Shown: positions 10,126 to 21,210, counted from the first letter of the stretch. The stretch: DNA of 64,000 bases from Vombatus ursinus (GCF_900497805.2 NW_020954588.1:8122665-8186664); one strand, 5' to 3'. Numbers and translations: made by a program. The notes: a model not told the origin generated them from the letters alone.

Positions 10126-10232
10126 GTCTCATTTTACAGATGAGGAAAATAAATAGTTCAATGAGTTGTCCAAGATCACAGAAAATGCCAGAGGCTGGTT
10201 TTGGATCCAGGTTCTTTGACTCCAGCCTATGC
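10126..10232 (-). mobile_element. MIR (minus), right part
   Basis: 'ttttacagatgaggaaaata', 'ttgtccaagatcacag' and 'ccaggttctttgactcc' complete the MIR begun at 9815. Confidence 0.75.
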
Positions 10233-10405
10233 CATTGGTGGAAAGAACCCTGGATTTGGAGTCAGAATTCTTGGGTTCAGATCCTGACTCTGCCATTTGC
10301 TTCCTGGGCGATCTCAGACAAGTCACTTCTCTCTGGGGCTCAGTTTCCTCATCTGTAATGGAATAGTCTCCAACATTCATGCTAGCTCTAAATCCTACAA
10401 TCTAG
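10233..10405 (+). mobile_element. MIR (plus), nearly full length
   Basis: 'ggaaagaaccctggatttgg', 'gggttcagatcctgactctg', 'cctcagtttcctcatctgta' and a 'ctctaaatcctacaatct' end. It abuts the preceding minus-strand MIR, forming a tight inverted pair. Confidence 0.85.
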
Positions 10406-10409
10406 AAAC

Positions 10410-10465
10410 TGTGTGCAGTGTCTGGCACACAGTGAGTGATCAATAAATGCTTGTTGGCTGACTGA
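10410..10465 (+). mobile_element. L2 LINE terminal tail
   Basis: 'gtgtctggcacacagtgag' and 'caataaatgcttgttggctg' are the last ~50 bases of L2. Confidence 0.7.
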
Positions 10466-10734
10466 GTTTATATGCTGTCCCTTGCTTGTTCTTTGTGGCT
10501 TATGCATTTATTATAGGTTTTATTTTTATTGTACTTTTTATTTTACTGTAGGTTAATTGAATGTTTAGATTTAAAGGGACTTTCCTAATGGTTGAACTAG
10601 CTTGGGAAGAAGGAACCTCAAACCTCTTCTCTCTGCTCTATTTCCAAGTGTTGCAGAACTTTTATCTGAATACAGAGTCACAATAAACTGGGGAGGTCCA
10701 GGCAAAATGGTTATAATTGAGAGGAAGCCAGTAT

Positions 10735-10905
10735 AATAGAATGAATATTGGCTCTAGAACCAGAAGTCCTGGGTGCAAATTCTTCTCTGTTACAATTACA
10801 GTCACTTGGCTCCTCTGGGCCCCTCTCTCTCTCCTCATTGGTAAACTTCAAATGGTTGGACTAGACATTCTCCAAGGTTGCTTCTGGCTCTAAATACATG
10901 ATTTT
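10735..10905 (+). mobile_element. MIR (plus)
   Basis: 'gctctagaaccagaagtcctg', 'tggttggactagacattctc' and 'ggctctaaatacatgat' follow MIR order. Confidence 0.75.
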
Positions 10906-11024
10906 ATGAGCCCTCTGCATGAGGACTTTAAGATTTCACCTCGGTTTACTTTCTACTATTGTTGAGATCTGACTCTATCATTTGAAAACCCAAAAGTGTG
11001 ATTTAATTCAACAAACATAAACAG

Positions 11025-11085
11025 AGGTTAAGTGACTTAGCCAGGATCACATAGCAAACACATTTTAAAGCTCATCCAGGAACAC
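11025..11085 (-). mobile_element. MIR fragment (minus)
   Basis: 'ggttaagtgacttagccagg' is the reverse of the MIR core; too short for more. Confidence 0.45.
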
Positions 11086-11089
11086 CCCT

Positions 11090-11580
11090 GCTCAGTAGTA
11101 CTTTTTAAAATTCAATTTTTCCCCAACAAAGATCCACATCCCTGTCATTGACCTGCTTAGCTTTATTAAGAGATTCTATTGCCTGCATGTGCACGTTTCT
11201 AGGGTCAATGCTTTGCTGCAAAAGCATGTCTCCTATCCCCTCTCTCAAATTCCCCTCCCACTCATTATGACTCCATGACTCAGCAACAACGCTGAAAGAG
11301 AATCTGTATTCCTGGCCCAAAGCGGTTCTATAGCCAGGGATCCTGAAGCTGCATCAGCTTAGAAGGGTAAATTACACTGAAGAATGCACTCACCAGACAC
11401 AATATAAAACTGGAGCACTGATAAGGCTTCCAATCTACTGTTTGATGAAACAAAGTCAGGAGCCATTATTTTCTTCTGACAATGGGCTCCACTTAGCTAA
11501 GTGCTGATGTCTACTTCCATTTACATGGCTGTCAATGACTGCTTTCCCTCCATGAGAAGCTCTCAAAGGGAATTGAGAGG
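11090..11580. other. Unique DNA
   Basis: No recognised gene or repeat. The minus-strand open frame 11105-11320 has no detectable domain. Confidence 0.45.
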
Positions 11581-11584
11581 TAGT

Positions 11585-11860
11585 ATGATGGAGCAGAATG
11601 AGTATGATATTTGGACTCAAAGATCCGGGTTCTAATCCTGGCTTTGCTTATCTTCCATGTGACTTTAGGGGAATCACGTCTCGGTTTCATTATCTATAAA
11701 ATGAGGAGATAGTGTTTATAACTCTAATCTTTGCTTCCTGCAGGATGGGAAATCAGTCTACTACCTGTTTATATTCTTATGCTACCTACTTTACCATTGT
11801 GAACCTTAAAAAACTATAGAAATGTTAGTTATTATTATTATTTCTGTAAAATGTTAAACC
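11585..11860 (+). mobile_element. MIR/THER1-type SINE (plus)
   Basis: Head 'gtagtatgatggagcagaatg', middle 'ggttctaatcctggctttgc', CORE 'ggtttcattatctataaaat' and a distal tail near 'gaaatgttagttattattatt', as in long MIR copies. Confidence 0.7.
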
Positions 11861-11899
11861 ATCAGGAAACTAACTTAAGGGAAGATTGTCAATGATGAG

Positions 11900-12144
11900 T
11901 CATTTCAGTCATGTCTGATTCTCTATGACCCCACTTGGGGTTTTCTTGGAAAAGATACTGGACTAGTTTGCCATTTCCTTCTCCAGTTCATTTTAGAGAT
12001 GAGGAAACTGAGGCAAACAGGGTTAAATGACTTGCCCAGGGTGACACAGCTAAGTAAATGACTGAGGCTGGATTTGAACTCATGAAGATGAGTTTTCCTA
12101 GTTCCAAGCCCAGTGATCTATCCACTGCACCACCTAATTGCCCT
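11900..12144 (-). mobile_element. MAR1-type tRNA/CORE-SINE, near full length
   Basis: 'cagtcatgtctgattctcta', 'ttggggttttcttggaaa', 'gttcattttagagatgagg' and 'gatctatccactgcaccacc' give tail to head in reverse. Both ends appear complete. Confidence 0.85.
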
Positions 12145-12164
12145 GTGAGTGAAGATACGGTTGC

Positions 12165-12290
12165 CAGACAACAAAGGAAAACAGAGTCCTGGTTCTGGGA
12201 TAAGATAAAATGAGTTCAAATCCTATATCCAATGCTTACTATCTAAAAGATTGTGGGTAAATCTCTTATACTATTTGGGTCTGCCTGAGA
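12165..12290 (+). mobile_element. MIR-like SINE fragment (plus)
   Basis: 'gagtcctggttctggg' and 'gagttcaaatcctatatcc' resemble the MIR head, then sequence decays. Confidence 0.4.
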
Positions 12291-12297
12291 ATCATGG

Positions 12298-12465
12298 AGA
12301 ATCATAGAAATTTAGAGCTGTTCAACCCTTTCATTTTATGATGTAGAGATAGAGCCCCAGAAAGCTGAAGCATCTTGTCCAAGGTCATTGAGATAGGCAG
12401 GCTGGGAAAACCCCAGGTTTTTTAACTCCTATGATAGTGTCTTTTCTACTGTTCCACATGGGTCC
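12298..12465 (-). mobile_element. MIR (minus)
   Basis: 'atcatagaaatttagagctg', 'cattttatgatgtagagata' and 'cttgtccaaggtcattgag' are reverse MIR blocks. Adjacent to a plus-strand fragment. Confidence 0.7.
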
Positions 12466-12811
12466 TCAGAACCAAAGAGCCTTGTTATTCAAGCTAAATG
12501 TGATTGGTTCAACTGTTCAAAATCAATTGCTCCCCAAATGTAGACAGTGCATTCAGATGAGTACACTTGAAAACTATGGAGGATAATGACCTTTGGGACA
12601 GAATTCAGAAATAAAAAAACCATTCATTATTCTGCTCTAATGGAGAAGAGATGCTAGATTCTGTCTTTAATAGTAGCATGTGTGAGTAATAGATGCTATT
12701 ATAACCTTGAGTACTGATGGCTACCAAGTTGACTGCCGTATCAGGGTCAAATAAATATTAACCTCATGTCCCTGTCAACTCAGGATTTACATGAACTACT
12801 GGGTTCAATGT

Positions 12812-12965
12812 GGGACTGACAGCTAGGTAGCAGAATTGGCAAACTGCTGGGTGTGGAATAGAGAAGTCCTGAATTTGAATCCTGTCTCAGACATGTACTA
12901 ATTGTGTTACTCTCAGCAAGTCACTTTCTGGGTCTCAGTTTCATCATCTGTATCCTTTCTGTATC
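12812..12965 (+). mobile_element. tRNA-headed SINE (plus), diverged
   Basis: 'gacagctaggtagcagaattg' resembles the SINE head, followed by 'tgaatttgaatcctgtctc' and 'gggtctcagtttcatcatctg'. Confidence 0.6.
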
Positions 12966-13387
12966 TAAATCTATATAATCTTGTGATAATGTTGGAAATA
13001 AAAATAAACAACCTTAATTGGCTTAAGCTCCAACCCAAGACAATCTGGGAATCTCTAAAGTTATTTGAACTCTACCTTACTTGCAGACCAGACAAAGGCT
13101 GTACATTTTAAAAGTAAAGTACTTTTTGCTAAAACAATTAGAAAAGGATAGGAGAACACATCTGAATACCCGTTCCTCAATGAGAGTTAATGAGTCATTA
13201 ATTCTCATTGGAATATTTTGGGAAAACAGTTTCACCAAGAATCATGCCTCTGAAATGGACAAAGTTCCCTCTTTCTGGAAGCATAACAAGGTGGACATAG
13301 CATTTAACTGTGGCATTTTTTAACTTGAAGGTGATGATAGCTGTGTCTTAGATTCTGCATAGAAATCTGGGAAATAATCTTCTAAAT

Positions 13388-13587
13388 CAGTGGTGTCAGA
13401 CTCAAAAAGAAATGCAGCCACTAACCCAAACATAAGCATCCCTGCAGGCTGCATATTGACTTATTTTACAATGTCATGTTATCTCCGTTTCATTGTATTT
13501 TTATTTGTTTTGTTAAATATTTCCCAATTACATTTTAATCTGACTTGGGCTGCACTCAAAAGTGTTGTGATCTGTTTGATACTTCTG
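13388..13587. mobile_element. hAT non-autonomous DNA transposon (~200 bp)
   Basis: Left end CAGTGGTGTCAGACTC and right end TTTGATACTTCTG are inverted relatives. The interior 'ccctgcaggctgcatattg' and 'tttgttaaatatttcccaat' matches a MITE common in marsupial and other mammal genomes. The flanks 13380-13387 (ttctaaat) and 13588-13595 (ctctaaaa) agree at 6 of 8, consistent with an 8-bp hAT target site. No transposase is encoded. Confidence 0.8.
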
Positions 13588-13919
13588 CTCTAAAAGACCT
13601 GCATTAAAACAGAGGAAAAAGTCTGGCAAAGTTAATGGCATCACAGGAATGATGTTGGCCAGCCCTGTCCATGAATCTTCACTCAGAGTGTCCCTTGGTT
13701 TTATCTCCTCTCTGTAGCTCAGATGTCTTCTCTCTTCTTTCTGTGGGATCTCGGTTTGTTTTCAGACATTGGCAAACAGTCTGCACTACTGCTGATCTCT
13801 TTTCTTGTACCAGGCACTGTCATGCTTATGTAAAGGGGATGCCCCAGTAAGATTTTTAGCAAAAGTTAAAGGTCTGCAAAGGCAAAAAACAAACAAATCC
13901 CAAACCAAAACAACCTCAC

Positions 13920-14690
13920 ACTTTAAAAAATAAGTTTTTATTGATATTTTGTTTCTTACCTCACTAAAATTATCCCACCTATCATTCTCCCTCTCTTTTT
14001 CAGAGAGACATCTCATATGACAAATAATCATTGTTTTAAAGAGGAAAAAGAAAATAGTACTGCTGATCGATACATTGAAAAAGTCTGAAAACATACAATG
14101 TCTATAACACATGTGAACTTCCTGCTTCCATGAAGGGGGTAGATTGGGTATGTCTTTTCGTGTCTCTTCATTTGAGTCCTGCTTGATCTTTATAATTTTG
14201 CTACATTTACTTTTGATTTCTTGGTGTGTAGTTACTGTTGCAGTTGCTGTTTATGTTATTTTCTTGGCTTTACTTCACTCTACATCAGTTCATATAATTC
14301 TTTCCACGATTCTTTATATTCATCATACATAATTTCTTACAGCACTGTAATATTCCATTACATTCACAGGCCACAATTTGTTTAGCCATTCCTCAACTGA
14401 TGCTTATCTACTTTGTTTCCAATTCTTAGCTATCACAAAAAACGTTGCTATAAATATTTTGGAGCATATGTGGACTTTTTTCTTGTTGATGACTTCCTTG
14501 GGGTATAAGTCCAATAATGATTCTCTGGTTCAAACGGTATGAACATTTTAGTCACTTTATTTGTATAATTCCCAATTGCTTTCCAAAATGGTCATATGAT
14601 TTCATAGCTTCACCAACAATGTATTAATTTTAATTAATTAATTTTTTGTCATTTATACCAATTTAAAGGGTGTGAGGTGAAAAAAAGACA
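13920..14690 (-). mobile_element. L1 LINE 3' fragment, old
   Basis: Antisense L1 3' UTR ('ataagtttttattgatattt') then the ORF2 end: 'gcactgtaatattccattac', 'agccattcctcaactgatg' and 'ataattcccaattgctttcc' match the same blocks at 6960-7300 but with many more changes and shorter open frames. An older subfamily than the 6411-7688 copy. Confidence 0.75.
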
Positions 14691-15018
14691 GACCTTTAAA
14701 GGTAAATTGGAGAGCTTTCAGATGAAAAATAGACATTCTTCACCTAGAAAGGGTCCAAAGTGTGGAAGTGTGAATATCTTAAGAAGAAGAAGCCAATAAG
14801 ACAATGAATGTGCTTCCAAAGCATAGACTATATTCATACCTTTGTCTTTGCCCCTCATCTACGTATGATTCTAAAAGGAGTATGACAGGTGAAAGTGACT
14901 GAACTGAAACTAATAACCCCAAGGAGTGACTTAAAGAGGGAAAGGAGTTTTGAATGAGGAAGAATTTGTAGAAAACAGAGGCAAGGCTTCTCTCATCTCC
15001 TTCCTGGAGGTGACAAAA
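14690..15018. other. Unrecognised DNA
   Basis: No gene or named repeat seen between the L1 fragment and the direct-repeat-bounded segment. Confidence 0.4.
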
Positions 15019-15914
15019 CAGAGTTACCCCTAGTATACTGGTAATAGTAATAGCCACACTTCTGGAGAGCTGAGGCTCTGAGGGAGTGAAAGGGAAGAAG
15101 CTTCTGCCAGTCCTAAGTTAAGGGTTGTTGCTATTGCAGAAAGAGCTTTGTAGCACTCCAGATGAAAAAAGCATGGTAATACTCCAGCTGAAGACAACAT
15201 AGTACTTCCCAGACTAGACGGTGGCCAAAGGTAGGAAAAAGATTGTAGTGTCCACTGAAAAGTGAGCTCAGCAGACTAGAGGACTGACTCAGACGTGCCT
15301 TGGGAAGAACACAGTGTCTGAGCAAGCTGCCCAATCCAGTCCAGCAGCAGCGGAGCTGAGTGAGGAGTTACCACAGCCAGAGGTCTGCTTGAGCCAGCCT
15401 TGCAGCCGCTCTGCTTCCAGCCAATATATCATACCTTAGGAATGTAGGCCATCTGAGCGGCTGCTGGTCCGGCTGAGACACTGCCCCCCTGCAAAGAGCC
15501 AGAATAACTGAACAGTAGAGTGAACTCTGTGAGAGCCCAGTAGAAAGAGAGAAAGGGCATCAAGGCCCTGTAATATTGGAGTTGTGAGTTGCCTTGACCA
15601 TACATGTCTCCTAAGCATGTGCTGCATTGTACATTGTAAAGTACCATTGTACTTTAAGTTCATGCTCACTCTTCCCTTCTCCTGGACTCTGGGGGGTGTT
15701 TGTGGGAAGGTGTGCCCCTGATGTTTGGGGGAAGTGCTTTGTAATTACTATACTTGATATGCCATTTTAGAAAACATCTTTACTAAAGGATTGAGTCTAC
15801 TGTCGGATTAAAGGGAAACACACTGATGGGGACCCATGCTATAGTGTTTGGGAGGAAAGCCACCCAGAGTTACCCCTAGTATACTGGTAGTAGTAATAGC
15901 CACACTTCTGGAGA
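15019..15914. repeat. Segment bounded by 50-bp direct repeats
   Basis: 15019-15068 and 15865-15914 are direct copies of one 50-bp sequence (cagagttacccctagtatac...) with a single mismatch, start to start 846 bp apart. The interior is richer in G+C at its middle (15330-15480) and holds no gene I recognise. It could be a tandem duplication with loss, or a decayed LTR-type element; the bounded segment has no recognisable primer-binding site or coding domain. The high identity contrasts with the strongly diverged repeats around it. Confidence 0.6.
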
Positions 15915-16228
15915 TCCAACCAGTTAGTGGTGGTATGGTTGGGTGAGTGAACCCCAGGGTAAGTATTCCCCTTACTTTTTCATGCTGTTCCCCTTCTTCC
16001 AGCTTTGAAGTCTTTATTGCTCTTCTGATGCAATCACCCTGCCATGCCCTATATTCTCTTTTATCCTTTTGATTTGATTACACAGCTCCAACACACATAG
16101 TCAACCAAGAAATGGAATCTTGGTAAGCATGCTTGTGCCTGACACTCAGGGCCCTGACAAGAGTAGAGTTGCTTTTGTCTGGCCCTTGTTACAAATGGCA
16201 TTTGGAAATAGCTGATTTCTTTTGAGTG

Positions 16229-16230
<2 letters not shown>
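15915..16230. other. Unique DNA
   Basis: No recognised feature. Confidence 0.4.
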
Positions 16231-16274
<44 letters not shown>

Positions 16275-16278
16275 TGCA
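16231..16278. repeat. (TG)n microsatellite
   Basis: About 48 bp of TG dinucleotide with one TA interruption. Open frames reading His-Thr or Cys-Val runs across it are artefacts. Confidence 0.95.
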
Positions 16279-16279
16279 T

Positions 16280-16930
16280 GAAGGAAAAGGAGAAAAGGAC
16301 TACTCTTTCTTATGCAAAATACTTTGTATTAGAACCTGCTCTTTCTTATTTTAGAACCTCCATCCTGTTTCGGTTTGTGTCAGGAGGTGAAGGGGCTAAG
16401 TCAGTGGTGAAAATAATTAAGCTGTTACCTAGCACTGTGGGACATCTGCTCCCCAGTGACTCCTGAGTAACTGTCAGAGCGGCAGATGAATGGGGGACTA
16501 GAAAGCACTGTATTTACTGCCCACAAAGAGATCTCCAACATCATGGACCTGGCACTGTGAGTCTGATACATTTGTCCACATGGCCTCAGTCAGAAATGAA
16601 AATTTGGAAATCACAGGCTTCAAAGTCAATAATCAACCATCAAAGCTCTCCAGAGTCTTTACAAAGCATTTGTTCCAATTAGAAAAAAAAATCCTTCCTA
16701 CAGTCCAGAGTGCTGTTCCATTTCTCCAAGGGGAAAAGTGAATGTCACAAGACTTAAGTGTGACAAAGGTTTACATCGGTGCCACTTATTAATAGAAAGT
16801 GCTGCTTTGGTTTTGCTGCATTATCTGGGGAAGGGGGCTCATTCTCCAAGCACCTGCTTAGGTAGCAGGTGGAAGTGTTACTAAGAAGGGCAAGGCACTT
16901 GGACATCTTGAAAGGCCCAACTCCAGCCCC
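16280..16930. other. Unique DNA
   Basis: No recognised repeat or exon in about 650 bp. Confidence 0.4.
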
Positions 16931-17513
16931 GATGCTATGTCTAAAACCTTCTCTTTGGTAGTCAGAGCCCTTCACAACCTGATCCCTTCCCACCTTTCCA
17001 ACCTTCTTGCACTTTATCTCCTTCCATGTACACTGCAGTCTATTGATACCCACCTTCTGGCTGTTCCTTGTACCCCATGCTTCATCTCCCAGCTCTCTAC
17101 TCTTTCATTGACTATTCCCCATTCCCAGAATGATCTCCATTTTCATCTTTGCCTCCTGGCTTTTCTGGCTTGCTTTAAAACTCATCTCAAATCCCACCTT
17201 TTTCAGGAGACCCTTTATAGAATGTCTAAGAGTTAACAACTCCCATCTGAGATGACCTTTCAACCAGTCAATAAGCATTTATTAAGTGCTTATTGTATTC
17301 CAAAGAAATTTTACACATATATGTATATATAGATATTTATGTATATATATCTTGTATTTACATAGATGTTTGTGTGCTGTCTCCTGCTATAGAATATGAG
17401 CTCCTTGAGGGCAGGGAACATATTTTTGTTTTTCTTTGTTTCTGCAGCACTTAGCACAGAGCCTGATGTTTAGTGAGGTCTTAATAAATGCTTGCAGACT
17501 GACTGGCCTTCTT
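16930..17513 (+). mobile_element. L2 LINE 3' end (~580 bp)
   Basis: 'gtcagagcccttcacaacc', 'cagaatgatctccattttc', 'aaaactcatctcaaatcccac', 'gagctccttgagggcaggg' and the end 'taataaatgcttgcagactg' follow L2 3' order. A short 'aataagcatttattaagtgc' block at 17270-17300 seems to belong to another ancient repeat lodged in it. The last bases are duplicated by the WSINE insertion. Confidence 0.85.
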
Positions 17514-17675
17514 CTTTTCTTTTTCTTTTTTTTGGGGGGGAGGGGCAATGGGGGTTAAGTGACTTGCCCAGTGTCACATAGTTAGTAAGTGTTATGTGTC
17601 TGAGGCCGAATTTGAACTCAGGTCCTCCTGAATCCAGGGCTGGTGCTCTATCCACTGTGCTACCTAGCTGCCCCT
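17514..17675 (-). mobile_element. WSINE-type tRNA SINE with perfect target duplication
   Basis: Minus-strand SINE: an A/T-rich tail (poly-T on plus, 17514-17532), then 'gggttaagtgacttgccca' and 'tccactgtgctacctagctg' for the tRNA head. It lacks the long MAR1 3' part. The 16-mer actgactggccttctt occurs at 17498-17513 and again at 17676-17691 with no mismatch, so this is a young insertion into an old L2 tail. Confidence 0.9.
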
Positions 17676-17819
17676 ACTGACTGGCCTTCTTGAGAAAATA
17701 AACAGAAGTGGAAACAACAACATGGCTTTGGCAGACAGAGAAATGGATTCACTAATGGCATAAAGTGATTCTCTTGACCCAGGACTGGACCTTAGGGCTC
17801 AATTGGCCTTATCAGATTC

Positions 17820-18015
17820 AGTTTGCTGAAAAACAAGATAGTGGAATGGAAAATACCCTGGGGTATTTGATGTAGGGGACCTGGTTTGAATCCCTGCTCT
17901 GATCCTTAAGTAGCTGCAGGATTTTGGGAAAAATCTCTGATCATAATCTTCTACCACTGACCTTATGGGGTTGCTAGGAGAAAAAGACTTTGTAAAATAC
18001 TAAAGAAATGTGTGT
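17820..18015 (+). mobile_element. MIR (plus)
   Basis: 'gaccctggtttgaatccctgc'-like head followed by 'gattttgggaaaaatctctg' and the distal 'aatactaaagaaatgtg' end; diverged. Confidence 0.6.
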
Positions 18016-19049
18016 AGGTCTTTTTATTTAGTTCCCTCTTATCTTCTCTTTCTGTGTTCCTCTCCCTTCTCCAGGTGCATAGATTCCAAACCCAGAGTTT
18101 TACTCCAGTGACTTCAAATTTTAATTAGAAATTTCCTTCAGTGTTTGAGGCTGAGAGGTTGGGGGAGGACTCTGGGTTTTCAGCAGAACTATCCCTTATG
18201 ACAGCTCTTAAAACATGACCCAACTGAGATTACCAAGGAACATATTTTAAAAGGAATGGTGATCCAGCTTCCGAATGCTTGAATGAATAGAGTAAACACG
18301 GAAATCAGAATGTGTTCTGTTGTAGAATAGCCAAATGAATACTTCTTTATCAGTAGTGGGTTTAATGAGATTCAAACAAATGAGAGGAATATGAGAGTAG
18401 CTCAGGCCAAGCCAACAATCCAGGTTTATTATTCAGACACACAAATGACCAAAGAAGCACTGAGAGTGTCAGATCATGAGAAGTTGTGTTAAAATGCAAA
18501 TTCATGGGGAGCCAGCAATTGAATCTTGCTGACATGTTTCCTTAATTAAGCAAGTGGTCATATCCCCGGCTTCTTGGTTAGCACTGAAAAGGGGTGAGGT
18601 GGGAAGTCAGTTCTAAGAGGTACGTATGGTAGCTGTTGGTTTCAAAGAGCAAGAGGACTCTTTGGGCAACAAGATGGTAGGAGTCAATGAGCTGAAACCT
18701 GCTTTTGCCTAGTTAGGGGGTGCAGCCCAAAGCAAAAAGGTCACCTAGCGGGGGCAAATTGGGAAAGAAAAGCTTGGACTAGTACCTCTCATTTTAACAA
18801 AATGAAATGGCAACAATTTCTTATGTGTGATGAAGGTTCTTCTCCAACCTATGCGTAAGGGCTGAGGAGAGAATGGGAGAGGGAGGAAATAGAGCCATGT
18901 ACTGTTCTTTTACCCTATGACCTCTGTATGACCATGCCATTTAAGTTCTACCAGAAAAATGGCAGTCTTACTAAGACAACTTTGTTTCTCTTGGAATTTC
19001 CATGAAAAATTCTGGATATCCCAAGAATAATTTTCTTTTATTGGTATTA
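18016..19049. other. Unique DNA
   Basis: About 1 kb without a recognised gene or repeat. Confidence 0.45.
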
Positions 19050-19129
19050 TTATGTCAACATTTACATAGTTCTTTAAGATTTGTTATATGCATATATGTA
19101 TGCATACACGTATATTATATATTTATATA

Positions 19130-19290
19130 TATTTCTTAGGTTCTATTCACTTCACTTTGCTTCAGGTTTCCTATGCTTTTTCAAATTCATAATATCTTAC
19201 ATAACAGTAATATTCAATTATATTCATGTGCCATAACTGTCTAGCCATTCCCCACTCAGTTGGCATCTACTTTGTTTTCTGTTCAAGAAG
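19130..19290 (-). mobile_element. L1 LINE fragment (minus)
   Basis: 'ttctattcacttcactttgc', 'aacagtaatattcaattat' and 'tagccattccccactcagtt' are the antisense end of L1 ORF2, diverged. A TATG/TATA simple run precedes it. Confidence 0.6.
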
Positions 19291-20690
19291 CATTTTCAAA
19301 CACCCTGGTTTTCCTCATATTAAGATCAACTTTAATCTTCTGAAGGTTAGCATTATTAATTCCAAGTTTTATACTAGGAAGTACTAGGTTAAAGGCTCCA
19401 GGGGAAGGGAGAGAGGCAAAGTTGAACGGCCATCCTTAAGGGCATGGGAAAGGCATTAGATAATTGGAGATTGTGAGAAAATAAATGACTCCTTTAGGAA
19501 ACTCTTCAAAAACAAAAGAACTGAAGGAACCCTAAAGTCTGAGAGAAGATGGTTCCACTTTTAGGTCAGAGTCAGCTGCCAGGGCCATAGATGGATGAGG
19601 AAGAGGGAAAGGATCAGTTCCTATAGCTGCCTTAGTGATGATATCTTTCAATGGGTACCATTCCATAAGAGTGTCTCAGAAAGGGGGAAAAAACAGCATA
19701 CACTCACAGGAAAAAAAAAAGAACCAGGACTGGCCAGGGCAGCTGTTTCATGAGAAGAAAAAAGGAGTGTAATTACTGCTGCCTCTTTCTTCATACTTAA
19801 TTACTTGAAAAAAGGGATGAAAGCTGGGAAAATAAGCTGAAGGCAGACTGCTGCCTTCACTCAATTCGAAGAGACCTTTGGCCCTCAACTCCACTGAAGC
19901 TAGGCACAGCTGTCATTAATCATCTCTTCAGCCGACCAGAGAGGAGACATCCATCCCTCCCCGGAAGGGGGGGGGATTTGAAGGGAAGAGTTAAAATCCA
20001 TCGGAGAATTGCTCTTGAGTTAACTGTGATTCCAAGAGCATTTGGTCTAGGGCTTGAGGAAGACATGTTCCATAGGCTGCACCCTAAAACACCTGGGATT
20101 CTAACCCACAGCATCAGCTCATTGACACAAACATGTACCGGGCCCTCCCCATCTCCCCCCCAACAGGTAAGCGTGGGGAGAAGACATGAGTGAGCAGTTT
20201 AACCCTGATAGGGGCTGGAGGGTGCTCAGTGATTTCTTTCTAGTAGGCATTTCTGTGGCTCAGGGGGCTGTGCTGAGATGAAAGGAACAGACACAAAGAC
20301 AGAGTTTTAATAGGATGAGGGGAGATAGGACGAGGGGAACAATCAGCTCAAATGTCCAGGCACTGAGGTTGTGAAGCCTGTGAGGGAATACAAGATAAAT
20401 TCTGAGAGAGGATCTAAAGGGGGTGCATTGTTGTGAAGGCTGAAAATAAATGGCCGGTCTAGTGGCGCTCTGGGGAGGGCAGCTAGAGGGGCAGGCGGGA
20501 ACCAGCAGTGATGGGGGGCTCTAGAGGCCTCTGCTTACCACGGCTCTGAGGGTTGAGTGCATGTTTATTTTAATGAGTGGAGGAATGAGGAGAGTGACAG
20601 AAAGCAGGCTATTCTCCTTTAGGAATCTCTGCTAACATGGAGAAATAATGACTGTTCTCTAAAGAGAAAATTGCCGGCCAGAATAAGGGG
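19291..20690. other. Unique DNA
   Basis: The longest repeat-poor stretch in the left half. It contains a G-run at 19966-19975 and a G+C-richer patch at 20450-20560. Opposed open frames at 19920-20193 carry no recognisable domain. No splice-flanked exon was convincing. Confidence 0.45.
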
Positions 20691-20696
20691 AGGCCA

Positions 20697-20895
20697 AGAA
20701 TCCCAAGATTGAGAGCTGGAAGGAGCAATCCCCCTGGTCCAAACCTTTCATTTTGCAGATGAGGAAATTGAGGCCCCACAATGAAGTGTCTTGTCTAATG
20801 TCACACAGGTTGTAAGTGGCAGATCTGGGTGATGTACCAAAGAATACCCAGGTCCTTTGGCTCCAAATCCAACACTTTTTGCACTGCTCCATGTT
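20697..20895 (-). mobile_element. MIR (minus), near full length
   Basis: 'ccaagattgagagctggaag', 'ttttgcagatgaggaaattg', 'gtctaatgtcacacaggtt' and 'cctttggctccaaatccaac' run in reverse MIR order. Confidence 0.85.
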
Positions 20896-20924
20896 TCTTG
20901 TCTATTCTCTTGTGTCAAGGCTCA

Positions 20925-21095
20925 ACTGTAGGATAGTTGACTTCTGGGAGGTCACTTAGTCCCCTCCCCTATTTTACAAATGAGAAACCCAAAGCCCTTC
21001 AAGGTGAGGTGACATGTTCAGGGTCACACAGGTGACAGAACCAGGAATTCTTATGGCTCCAAATCCAGTGGTTTTTTCCCCTCTGTACCAAAATA
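20925..21095 (-). mobile_element. MIR (minus)
   Basis: 'cctattttacaaatgagaaa', 'gttcagggtcacacaggtga' and 'ttatggctccaaatccagtg'. Followed at once by a plus-strand MIR. Confidence 0.75.
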
Positions 21096-21099
21096 ATAT

Positions 21100-21210
21100 C
21101 TAGCCAAGTGACTCATCTTCCCATCAGTTCATTCACCTGTAAATTGAGGGGGTTGGAATAGACATCCCTTCCAGTTCTAGGTCTATGGTCCCATGTAGAA
21201 TAAAGTCATT
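21100..21210 (+). mobile_element. MIR 3' part (plus)
   Basis: 'gttggaatagacatcccttc' and 'ccagttctaggtctatgg' form the MIR 3' end; inverted partner of the preceding copy. Confidence 0.7.

Noticed and set aside
16061-16466. His-Thr and Cys-Val repeat peptides
   Set aside because: Products of the (TG)n tract.
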